64,000 nucleotides of DNA, from assembly GCF_011762025.1 (NCBI RefSeq), contig NZ_JAASQR010000001.1, positions 434,001 to 498,000 of the forward strand. Direction: 5' to 3'. Every line of letters begins with the position of its first letter. Positions within the stretch are counted from its first letter, which is position 1. Position numbers and translations under genes: made by a program. Shown here in pieces: positions 56,352-64,000 of this stretch. The notes under the pieces were generated by a model, which saw nothing but the letters and a program-made list of their open reading frames with translations, had not been told where the DNA came from and did not search any database. This DNA is from Sphingobium vermicomposti. Lineage in GTDB: Bacteria > Pseudomonadota > Alphaproteobacteria > Sphingomonadales > Sphingomonadaceae.

Positions 56352-58736
56352 ATGAAAAGGTCAAGGGGCCGTCATCTCACACAGCTGTTGAGTTGCGTCT
56401 GCGGACTGGCCATCGCCAGCAGTGCGGCTGCCCAGCAAGCTGAGCAGGCTGCTAGTGAACCGACTACTGCGGAGATTGTCGTCACAGCTACACGTCGCGC
56501 CGAATCTCTCCAGGAAACGCCGCTGGCGGTCGATGTCGTGTCAGGGCAGGAAGTCGCCAAGCTCAACCTGTTCGACGTCAAGGAAATCCAGAACGTTGTT
56601 CCAGGCCTAACGCTGGAAAATGGCGACGGCCGCAGCAATGTCGCGACGCTGCGCGGTATTTCCTTCAACCCGGATAGCGGGTCGAGCGATGCGGTTCAGG
56701 TCTATTTCAATGAAATCGACGTAGATCCCAACACCTTCTTCAGCGCGATCTACGACATCGGCCAGATCCAGGTTCTTCGTGGTCCCCAAGGCCTGTTCCG
56801 CGGCAAGGTATCACCGGCAGGCTCGATCGTCATCGGGTCCGCCCGTCCCGACTTGAGCAAGCCGACCGGGTACGCACAGGTCGCGGTCAGCGATCTGGAC
56901 GCCCGCAACTTCCAGGGCGCGGCGTCCGTGCCGATCATTCAGGACAGTCTCGCGGTTCGGGGTGCCCTGCTTTATGATCGCAACCGTGGCGGGCAGGTGA
57001 AGAATGTAGACGGGCGCAAGTCGTACAATGAAACGATGAGCGGTCGTATTTCGCTGGCCTGGCAACCCTCGTCCGACTTCCGCGCGGACCTAGTCTATCA
57101 GTATCTCTGGACCGACGTAAGGCCGTTTCGCGCAGTATTCGGCCCGGGCAACCAGCCCAGCCCGAACAGCTTCTTCCCGCTGCGCAGCGGTCCGGCGATC
57201 AGCCTTAAAGATCGCCTGGCGGTGAGCGAAGGCGCGCTGCGGTTTACCAATGAAACGCACCTCGTCACGCTCAACACCAATTATAATTTTGGCTGGGGCG
57301 AGCTGGTATTCAACGGCGGCTACCAGAAGACGCGTTTGGAACAGCAACGGGACCAGGACGATGGCAATGCCGTTCCCAGCTACCAGCTGAATCAGCATGT
57401 TCACACGCCCTATGATCTGTGGACGGCGGAAGTTCGTCTTCAATCGCCAAATGATTCACGCCTGAACTGGGCGGTCGCCGCGAACTATGATTATGGCAAA
57501 TTCAATGATGTCCGAGTAAACCAGAGCAACGACGCCTTCTTCACCGATCCGGACGGCACCAACTTCCCCGGTATGACTGGCCCCGGCCCGGTGCCGCCGC
57601 AGATTTTCGTATTCCCGGTGGACGTGTCGGTTATCTTGCCGATCCTCAGCAAATCCTATGCGGTTTCAGGCTTGCTGGGCTATGAGGTCGTCGATGGCCT
57701 CACCATCACCGGCGGTCTGCGCCAGACGTGGGGGAAGACCACCCGCTCCAATCGGCTGATCATCCCCGCTATCGGCCTCGACACTACCGATGTAAGCGTG
57801 ATCAAGCCCAGTGCCCTGACTGGCGGCGCATCGATAAGCTGGAAGATTAATCCAGACCTTAATGTTTATGCCAATTACGGTCGGTCATTCCGTCCCGGCG
57901 TTGCAGCTACGGGTGTTTCGACACCGCTCGATCCGCAATATCTCCAAACGCCAGACGAAACTTCGGATGGATTTGAAGTGGGCCTGAAGTCCAGCCTGTT
58001 CGACCGCAGGGTGACGCTGAACATCGCAGCCTTCTACCAGACGTTCAAAAATTATGTGGACTTCGCGCCGGGGCTCACGACCAATTCATCGGGTGTGCCC
58101 GGCAATGTCGATACGGCGACCGCACCGCTGCCGACCTTTGGCGACGCGATCAGCAAAGGGGTCGAAGTACAGCTCGGCTTCCAGCCGTCCGAATGGGTGG
58201 ACTTCAACCTGAACGCCACCTACGCCGACGCGCATTACGATAATGCCCAGCTTTATTGTAATGACTATAATGGCGATGGCGTGCCGGATTCGAATGGTAC
58301 GCCCAGCGTTCCCGGGACTCAGCAGGTTGCGCTCTGCACCCGCAATGACCGCATCGCGGACGTTCCGAAGTTCAGCCTGTCGAGCAATGGCGAAGTGCGC
58401 TTCGGCATGGGTTCTCTGACTCCCTTCGTCCGTGGTCTGCTGTCCTATCGTCCGGGCTATAAGTCGCAGAACAGCAACTACACCTACCGGGACTTCACCA
58501 AGGTCGACTTGTTCGTCGGTTTAAGGGGCGAAGATCGATGGGAGCTGAACCTGTTCGTGAAGAACCTGCTTGATCAGACCCGTGCCCAGCGCGTGTCGCA
58601 AGGAAATGCCCAGATCGCAACCGGCGCATTGCCCGGCTTTGAGCTATTAGGCACCATACCGTTCGACTCCGGTTACCGCGTAGCCAGCATTACAGCGCCG
58701 CGCGAATTCGGCGCGACACTACGCTTCAACTGGTGA
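56352..58736 (+). CDS. TonB-dependent receptor of the sugar locus
   Basis: Outer-membrane active-transport receptor. The 794-residue product has a signal peptide (cleaved after AAAQQ-type site near residue 28), a TonB-box-like EIVVTATRR, a plug domain (LQETPLAVDVVSGQEV, VPGLTLENGDGRSN, QIQVLRGPQGLFRGKVSPAG) and a 22-strand-type barrel ending in FGATLRFNW. It belongs to the sphingomonad receptor type used for carbohydrate and aromatic ligands. ATG 56352 has GGAGG five bases upstream; ATG 56340 lacks one. Followed by an AraC regulator. Confidence 0.92.
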   Translation: MKRSRGRHLTQLLSCVCGLAIASSAAAQQAEQAASEPTTAEIVVTATRRAESLQETPLAVDVVSGQEVAKLNLFDVKEIQNVVPGLTLENGDGRSNVATLRGISFNPDSGSSDAVQVYFNEIDVDPNTFFSAIYDIGQIQVLRGPQGLFRGKVSPAGSIVIGSARPDLSKPTGYAQVAVSDLDARNFQGAASVPIIQDSLAVRGALLYDRNRGGQVKNVDGRKSYNETMSGRISLAWQPSSDFRADLVYQYLWTDVRPFRAVFGPGNQPSPNSFFPLRSGPAISLKDRLAVSEGALRFTNETHLVTLNTNYNFGWGELVFNGGYQKTRLEQQRDQDDGNAVPSYQLNQHVHTPYDLWTAEVRLQSPNDSRLNWAVAANYDYGKFNDVRVNQSNDAFFTDPDGTNFPGMTGPGPVPPQIFVFPVDVSVILPILSKSYAVSGLLGYEVVDGLTITGGLRQTWGKTTRSNRLIIPAIGLDTTDVSVIKPSALTGGASISWKINPDLNVYANYGRSFRPGVAATGVSTPLDPQYLQTPDETSDGFEVGLKSSLFDRRVTLNIAAFYQTFKNYVDFAPGLTTNSSGVPGNVDTATAPLPTFGDAISKGVEVQLGFQPSEWVDFNLNATYADAHYDNAQLYCNDYNGDGVPDSNGTPSVPGTQQVALCTRNDRIADVPKFSLSSNGEVRFGMGSLTPFVRGLLSYRPGYKSQNSNYTYRDFTKVDLFVGLRGEDRWELNLFVKNLLDQTRAQRVSQGNAQIATGALPGFELLGTIPFDSGYRVASITAPREFGATLRFNW

Positions 58737-58861
58737 TCGACTGGCTGGGGGGTTGCTTGGGCGATCCCCCAGCCAATACTAGCTTTGAGGATTGCCCAAT
58801 CCGGCCATGGCAGAGCGCCTCACTACCATCGTTCGATTTTCCTTGGCGACGAGAAGAGAGG

Positions 58862-59962
58862 ATGATGGACAAGATCGGCACGCAAGAATCCCCAACCCAA
58901 CCTAGAGGAAGCAATGAAGGCCGTGGCTCGCCAGCCGGCGGCATCGGTCAACCGGGCCATCACATCGTGTCGCGCCTTCTGCAGCTTATCGCGCGGCGCG
59001 GGGGAAATGCGGACGGCATATTGAAAGTAAACGGGTTTGACGAGCCGTTGGACCAGTTCCTAGCCGACACCCTGCCGTCCCTCGACATCGCCAACCTGCA
59101 AAGGCTATCGTCCCGCGCCAGCGTGGAATTGTCGGACATGCAGGCCTATGCCACCGGACGGCTTCCTTTTCGCGGCGGCGACTGGCGCCTGCTTTTCTAT
59201 TGCCTTGTCGGCAGCCGCACCCTGCGCGAAGCTATCATGCGAACGGAGGAACTGCTGCTGGCAATCGACGCGCGCATGGGCAACATGACGCTGAAGCGGA
59301 CAGGCGGCCTAGCCCGCCTGTCCTACACCGGCGCGCGCAGCGGTGATGAAGAGATCGACTTCATCGTCATCCTGCACGGCCAGCTTATGTTTCACTCCAT
59401 TTTCAGCTGGCTGATCGGCAAGCCTTTGGAAGGTGTTCTGGCGCTCGATTTCCCCGAACCCGCCAGGCGTCATCTGGACGGCCAACTGCTGCCGTTCGAC
59501 CCCCTGCTAGGCGCGGACCAACTGGAAATGCGCTTTGCAGCGTCCCACCTCGAGCAGCCGGTGATCCGCACCATGTCCGATTGCGAAGCACTGCCGACGC
59601 TCAATTTCCTGTTCGGACTGCAGACGGGCGAGTATCCACTGGAAATCGTCCGCCGTTCGCGTCACTTCATGGCGATGGCGCTGCGGGAAAGGCGCAAGCT
59701 TCCTTCGTTCGAAGAACTGGCACGGCATCTTGCCATCGGGCCAATGACGCTCCGGCGTAGGCTGCATAGCGCTGGCAGCTCATTCCGGGTGATCCGGGAT
59801 AACCTGTGCCATGATCTGGCCATCGACATGCTGACCAACAGCCGCATGTCGATAGAGGATATCGCTGAACGCCTAGACCTGTGCGATTCCAACGCTCTGC
59901 GACGCGCCTTTCGCGGATGGACCGGCATGGCTCCGACCGAATTTCGTCGCAGATTGCTTTAG
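58862..59962 (+). CDS. AraC-family transcriptional regulator
   Basis: A 366-residue regulator with an arabinose-binding-type N-terminal domain (about 40-240) and a C-terminal double helix-turn-helix (about 265-366; PSFEELARHLAIGPMTLRRR, then MSIEDIAERLDLCDSNALRR and FRGWTGMAPTEFRRR). The frame is open back to GTG 58733, overlapping the receptor stop, but ATG 58862 (or 58865) next to GAAGAGAGG is the first start with a ribosome site. Likely regulator of the receptor gene. Confidence 0.85.
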   Translation: MMDKIGTQESPTQPRGSNEGRGSPAGGIGQPGHHIVSRLLQLIARRGGNADGILKVNGFDEPLDQFLADTLPSLDIANLQRLSSRASVELSDMQAYATGRLPFRGGDWRLLFYCLVGSRTLREAIMRTEELLLAIDARMGNMTLKRTGGLARLSYTGARSGDEEIDFIVILHGQLMFHSIFSWLIGKPLEGVLALDFPEPARRHLDGQLLPFDPLLGADQLEMRFAASHLEQPVIRTMSDCEALPTLNFLFGLQTGEYPLEIVRRSRHFMAMALRERRKLPSFEELARHLAIGPMTLRRRLHSAGSSFRVIRDNLCHDLAIDMLTNSRMSIEDIAERLDLCDSNALRRAFRGWTGMAPTEFRRRLL

Positions 59963-60015
59963 CATGGACTGGCACCGCCGCCAGCAGCGCAGACAGGCGA
60001 TCAATCCAGCGCGGC

Positions 60016-61362
60016 TCACACCATGATCTCCGACAGGCTGCGCGAAGTCTTCATCTCGTCCGTGCCCCATGCATCGACCGGAACGCCCATCAACTGCTGC
60101 ATGGTGAGGCCGACGCGCGAAATCGGGTCGCCCTGCCCTGCGATATGGATGCCGCTCTTCACCTTGCCGCCTGCCCGCCCAGCCAGCATCACGGGAATGC
60201 CATTCACATCATGGTTCTTGGCGTAGCTGACCTCGGAATGGGCGACGACCAACATGTTGTCGAGCAAGGTGCCGTCCCCTTCCTTCACCGCTGACATTGC
60301 CGTTACGAAGTCGGCCCATCCCTGCATGCTCTGCGTCGAAAACGCGTCGACCGTTGGCTGGTAGCCCTTCGTGCGATCCACCTGTTCCTCATGCGTAGCC
60401 TGATGATAGGCGGTGGGCGATCCGGCCTGCCGCAGGTCGGCAGTGGCGGTAGAAAAGACCATGTTGAACACCTTGGTCTGGTTACAGGCGACGGCCATCG
60501 CCAGCAGCTCCGCCATCAGCTTGTGGGACTGCTGGCGGGCGGTGACGTCCGTACTGGCGGGCAGGTCGGCAGGCTGCGTTGGCACGACGCAAGCCTCCGC
60601 CCTCGGCGGCCTTTCCAGTTGCAGCGCCAGCTTATTTTCAACCTCACGGATCGAGGTGAAATAGCTATCGACCCGCGCCTTATCCTCCGCGCCCAGCTTG
60701 CCCAGCATCCTGCGGCGCTCGTCGGTCACGGCGGACAAGACGCTGCGGCGTGCCATCACCTTGGGGTCGGGGGTGAATCCCGCCGCATTTGGATCGCGAA
60801 AATCCGCGCCGAAGATGCGGCGATACAGCTCCATGGGTGATGCAACGCTGGGGTTCATCTCCGTCCCGCTGCGATAGGAAAAGCTGGTGCGCGCATTGCC
60901 GTCGACGCTCAGTTCCAGACTGCGAAATAACGTGCCTGCGCCGATCGCGCCCGCGATGCTGACGTCGAATGTCGGTCCGGCGATCTGCTGCCATGTGTCG
61001 CTGGGCGTTCCGGTTCGAAGGCCTATATTGCCCGAGATATGCGGCTGGTTACTCTTGCCGCCCAAGGTGACACCGAAGCCTGACAGAACAGAAACCTTGT
61101 CCTGAACCGGCCTGATCGGCGCGAGTTCAGGCGGCAGGTCGTAATTGGCGCCAGCCGTCGTGGGATTCCAGCGGTCGGGGATCATCCCGCAGCCCCAGAA
61201 CCATGTGCCAAAGCGCACCGGCAAGCGGCCTCCGCCAAGGGTCGCGGCCAGCGCAGTGCCGTTATCATCCAGGAAATAGTCGAGGAACGGCAGGCCCACG
61301 GCCACCGCCCCGCCGCCAAGCATGCCTCGCAGCAAAAAGCCGCGCCTGTCGAACTGCGTCAT
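60016..61362 (-). CDS. DUF1552 family protein, Tat-exported
   Basis: A 448-residue protein with a twin-arginine signal (DRRGFLLRGMLGGGAVAVG) and the DUF1552 domain (FGTWFWGCGMIPDRWNP, VLSGFG, ELSVDG, HEEQVDR). DUF1552 proteins are found with DUF1592-type cytochromes, mainly in Planctomycetes and Gammaproteobacteria, and have no assigned reaction. The ATG overlaps the stop of the DUF1592 gene (TGATG). Confidence 0.88.
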   Translation of the reverse strand: MTQFDRRGFLLRGMLGGGAVAVGLPFLDYFLDDNGTALAATLGGGRLPVRFGTWFWGCGMIPDRWNPTTAGANYDLPPELAPIRPVQDKVSVLSGFGVTLGGKSNQPHISGNIGLRTGTPSDTWQQIAGPTFDVSIAGAIGAGTLFRSLELSVDGNARTSFSYRSGTEMNPSVASPMELYRRIFGADFRDPNAAGFTPDPKVMARRSVLSAVTDERRRMLGKLGAEDKARVDSYFTSIREVENKLALQLERPPRAEACVVPTQPADLPASTDVTARQQSHKLMAELLAMAVACNQTKVFNMVFSTATADLRQAGSPTAYHQATHEEQVDRTKGYQPTVDAFSTQSMQGWADFVTAMSAVKEGDGTLLDNMLVVAHSEVSYAKNHDVNGIPVMLAGRAGGKVKSGIHIAGQGDPISRVGLTMQQLMGVPVDAWGTDEMKTSRSLSEIMV

Positions 61363-63059
61363 CAACCTTTCCTTCCTGACGATGGTTTGCCCGCGATCCG
61401 TGACGCTGCTGGCGCCCGCACGGCGAAGAATTGGGGATCGATGACAATCCGCCGGAACAATGGCCGGATGCGGAACCCGGCGTGAGCGAAATCTTCATGC
61501 AGGCTTGCCATCAATGGCTCTTCGGAAGGCAGCAGCGCTCGCCCGGCCGCGTAGCGCCACGCCGATTGCGCCACGCACTGCGTCACCTTTGGATTATCGT
61601 GCAGCGCCTTGCCCAAACCCGCGCTGTCGGTGAACGGCACCTTGTCCAGCATGCCGGTCGTGTCGATCGGCACGCCATTTTCCGTTGGCCGAAACTGTCC
61701 AGCGCCGTCGAAACTGTCGAGCGTCAGCCCCATGGGGTCAGTCAGCTTATGGCAACTCGCGCATTCCTCATCGTCAAGATGCGCCTTCAACCGTTCGCGC
61801 GTAGTGCGGAAGGCGGGATTGCTGGTATCTTGGACGATAGTGAAGTTCACATTGGCGGGCGGCGTCGGTACATGTTCGCACATTAGGACTTCGCGCAGCG
61901 CCTTGCCGCGCAACGTGGGCGAGGACCGCCCCTCATGCGAATGCAACGCCAGAAAGCTGATCTGCGTCAGCAGCCCGACGCGCGGGTCCTGATCCGGCAA
62001 GGTGATCATCGACCAGTCGCGCGGACCATAGGGTATGCGATAAAGCGGGCTCAACTGCCGGTTCATCGCCACCCGGCGGGTGGTGAACAGGTCACGATAA
62101 TCGCCATTTTCCTCCACCAGCAGCGTCGTGATAGTACGCAGCGTCTGTTCCCGTGCGGCAGGTGCGGCGGAAGATCGGAACGCCGGATAGATGATCCCGT
62201 CCTTCGACAGCGACATCATCCCTTCCAACTGGAGGAAATCGTCGAAGAAAGACCGCACGCCGGTTTCAAACCGTGGCAACGCCATCAGCCGATCAACCTG
62301 CCGGATAAGCCCCGCCTGCGTCATCAGGCTACCGTCGGCCGCCGCCTGCAGTAGTTGTTCGTCGGGCGTGCTGTTCCACAGGAAATAGCTGAGCTTGCTG
62401 GCGCGCGACCATGCGTCGATCGTCCGGCCGCCCGGCGCACTGGGGTCGGCCACCTCCCGGTCGGTCTGGAACAGGAAAGGCAGGTCCGACAGCATCGCCG
62501 TCAGCATGATCACCAGCCCGCCGTGGAAATCCTTCACCGTCGCGGCGGCCGCCAACGTCTGCGCGACAGCGAGCTTCACCTCCCCGTCAGTCAGCGGCCG
62601 ACGGTAGATCCTTAGGCCCACCCGTTTGAAGAAATCCGCCGCGCAGGCAGCGCCTTGAGGGTCGGATGCCGACGGCGCGCAGCCGACCAGCCGGTCGCGA
62701 TGTTTCGCATCGACTACCTGTTCGGCGATGCCGCGCGCAATCTGCTCATATTGCTCCGCACCCGCCGGGGTCAGCGACACTGCGCTGGTGCCCGCCGCCA
62801 GCAAACCGCCGACCCGCATGTCCGGTTCGAACCGGCCGCTCACCTTGATGTCAGGCCCGAATATATCGGCGATGGTCGCGCGATATTGCGCCTCGGTCAG
62901 CCGCCGGAACTTGGGCACCTGTGGCTGCTGCGCCTGCTGCTGCGTCGGCGCATCCGCCTGCCCGGCGCTGGCCGCCATCAGGATTGCGCCGATGGAACAG
63001 AGCGCCGTCACGGCGGACAGCGCGCGAAGGACGCGGGATGAGATCACCGGCCCGCTCAC
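61362..63059 (-). CDS. DUF1592-family protein with haem-type CXXCH motif
   Basis: A 565-residue exported protein (signal about 1-35) with the run of planctomycete-type domains DUF1587/1592/1588/1585: FRRLTEAQYRATIADIFG, ADFFKRVGLRIYRRPLT, SYFLWNSTPDEQLL, GLLTQISFLALHSHEGRSSP and RYAAGR near the end. One CASCH motif (433-437) could bind c-type haem. Coupled to the DUF1552 gene and, upstream, to the window-edge gene by ATGA. Function unknown; an extracytoplasmic redox or hydrolytic role is inferred. Confidence 0.85.
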   Translation of the reverse strand: MSGPVISSRVLRALSAVTALCSIGAILMAASAGQADAPTQQQAQQPQVPKFRRLTEAQYRATIADIFGPDIKVSGRFEPDMRVGGLLAAGTSAVSLTPAGAEQYEQIARGIAEQVVDAKHRDRLVGCAPSASDPQGAACAADFFKRVGLRIYRRPLTDGEVKLAVAQTLAAAATVKDFHGGLVIMLTAMLSDLPFLFQTDREVADPSAPGGRTIDAWSRASKLSYFLWNSTPDEQLLQAAADGSLMTQAGLIRQVDRLMALPRFETGVRSFFDDFLQLEGMMSLSKDGIIYPAFRSSAAPAAREQTLRTITTLLVEENGDYRDLFTTRRVAMNRQLSPLYRIPYGPRDWSMITLPDQDPRVGLLTQISFLALHSHEGRSSPTLRGKALREVLMCEHVPTPPANVNFTIVQDTSNPAFRTTRERLKAHLDDEECASCHKLTDPMGLTLDSFDGAGQFRPTENGVPIDTTGMLDKVPFTDSAGLGKALHDNPKVTQCVAQSAWRYAAGRALLPSEEPLMASLHEDFAHAGFRIRPLFRRIVIDPQFFAVRAPAASRIAGKPSSGRKG

Positions 63060-64000
63060 TGCTGCACTCCTTGCGCCACTTGCTGCGGCTTGATCAGGAA
63101 GACGGGCACGCCCTTGAACCGCAATGCCGATGAAATGGCCGTGTTGCGCCCCGTCTTCGGGTCAGGGAAGGCATCGGCATAGCGCCGCACCGCCTTGATC
63201 AGCGCGGGGCAGGACATGCGCGTCAGATTGGCGCCCACCTGGGTGGACTGATGATAATTGTCCTCGATGCTCGCCAAAGTGTGATAGCCGTAAATGCCAC
63301 CCTCTATGGCTTCGCCCGGCTTGATCTTCGCCTGGATGCGCGCTTGCCGGACCTCGCGATAGCTGTCGATGATCTGCTCACGCAGCCGCAACCGTAAGTC
63401 GAACGGTTCAGTTAGCAGTTCGCCGTTGCGGATTTTGCCCTTGACCTGAGCCATGAAGCGGCGATCCGGATCGACATCCAGGCTCGCCCATGCCAGCGGC
63501 TTCCCCGCCCCTGATAGTTCCAATGGACTGGCGCTGGCGTAAAGGCGCACCGTAACATCGTCATCGTTGGCCGGATGATCGACGCCGCTCAACTCGACCA
63601 GCGTGGGCGACGACATCGATGTGATCACCTCGTCTGCCACCTTGGGCGTGCCGAAATCGCGCGTGGAAAAAGTGCATCCTACCGCCCGGATCAGCTGGTT
63701 ATCGACGCCCGGTTTCTGATCGAGGCTGACATAATCGTCCTTGTTCGCGAGCCTATCCAGATCGATGCCGTAGGCAATTGGGCCGCGATACTCCTCATTC
63801 CCCTTTTGCATAAAGGGGAAGTCGTCTGGATTGGTGCAGCTGTCATAAGCAAAACGGGTGCCCAGGAACGCGACAATGCCCTTGCCCTTGGGGATGCTAT
63901 ATTTCTGCCGCAAAGCATCCTGCTCCGCATCGCTCAGTTGAGCCATGCTGCCATTGGGGCCGGACACCTTACCCGTAGGCACCATCTTGAAGCCCAGCCG
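63056..64000 (-). CDS. Unrecognised gene of the DUF1592-DUF1552 operon, cut by window edge
   Basis: The frame is open to the right edge (RLGFKMVPTGKV at the edge), so the N-terminus is missing; about 314 residues are visible. No family is recognised. Notable features are cysteines in YDSCTNP, RAVGCTF and MSCPALI and a C-terminal RNTAISSALRFKGVPVFLI. It overlaps the DUF1592 gene by ATGA and is probably the first visible member of that operon. Confidence 0.75.
   Translation of the reverse strand, partial: RLGFKMVPTGKVSGPNGSMAQLSDAEQDALRQKYSIPKGKGIVAFLGTRFAYDSCTNPDDFPFMQKGNEEYRGPIAYGIDLDRLANKDDYVSLDQKPGVDNQLIRAVGCTFSTRDFGTPKVADEVITSMSSPTLVELSGVDHPANDDDVTVRLYASASPLELSGAGKPLAWASLDVDPDRRFMAQVKGKIRNGELLTEPFDLRLRLREQIIDSYREVRQARIQAKIKPGEAIEGGIYGYHTLASIEDNYHQSTQVGANLTRMSCPALIKAVRRYADAFPDPKTGRNTAISSALRFKGVPVFLIKPQQVAQGVQQ

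Overview
The window reads as chromosome of an alphaproteobacterium of the order Sphingomonadales (Sphingobium, Sphingomonas or Novosphingobium type). The basis is GC-rich coding with the family's protein flavour, a FlbD-like sigma-54 flagellar regulator, a muramidase-less FlgJ beside a separate lytic transglycosylase, TonB receptors next to sugar genes, and the dispersed palindromic repeats (CCGTTCG...CGAACGG and GCTCCTGC...GCAGGAGC types) that are common in sphingomonad genomes. The genus is not fixed by what can be seen. No IS element, prophage, integrase or CRISPR array was found.

Bases 1-27,255 hold a large flagellar cluster. On the minus strand lie a sigma-54 activator followed by fliE-fliF-fliG-fliH (and the first codons of the next gene); a lytic transglycosylase-flhA-fliA unit; and a compact motA-like/motB-like pair followed by flgA-flgM-flgN. 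On the plus strand lie the flagellin gene, opgG-opgH (osmoregulated periplasmic glucan synthesis) and the long flgB-C-D-E-F-G-H-I-J-K-L run followed by a full-size motA-motB. The control logic is visible in the DNA: consensus sigma-54 promoters before flgB and flgG, a near-consensus one before the transglycosylase gene, two palindromic activator-type sites upstream of flgB, and sigma-28 promoters with the same -10 octamer before the flagellin gene and before flgM. fliA (sigma-28) and flgM (its anti-sigma factor) are both encoded here.

Bases 27,290-38,460 are mixed housekeeping and accessory genes: an OmpR-type two-component system behind an EF-hand protein, argG, a proline/alanine-rich membrane-anchored protein, a DUF4169 protein, a LysR regulator, a ZnuD-like zinc TonB receptor behind a Zur-like palindrome, and a Nudix-DUF47 fusion followed by a PiT phosphate transporter. 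Bases 38,461-47,611 hold rpoB-rpoC, preceded by a leader with its own promoter and intrinsic terminator and followed by a strong terminator and tRNA-Gln(CUG). The ribosomal-protein genes that often flank rpoBC are absent from this window.

Bases 47,830-59,962 form a carbohydrate-utilisation locus with no substrate that I can name: two paralogous beta-propeller (PD40) secreted proteins, a FadR-type GntR regulator, an FG-GAP/VCBS secreted protein, a Tat-exported xylose-isomerase-like TIM-barrel protein, a GPH-family sugar symporter, RpiB, a ribokinase-family kinase, a TonB receptor and an AraC-type regulator. Two of its promoter regions share a TTCCA-N5-TGGA inverted repeat. The window ends in a minus-strand operon of unknown function: a DUF1592-type protein with a CXXCH motif, a Tat-exported DUF1552 protein, and an upstream gene cut by the window edge.
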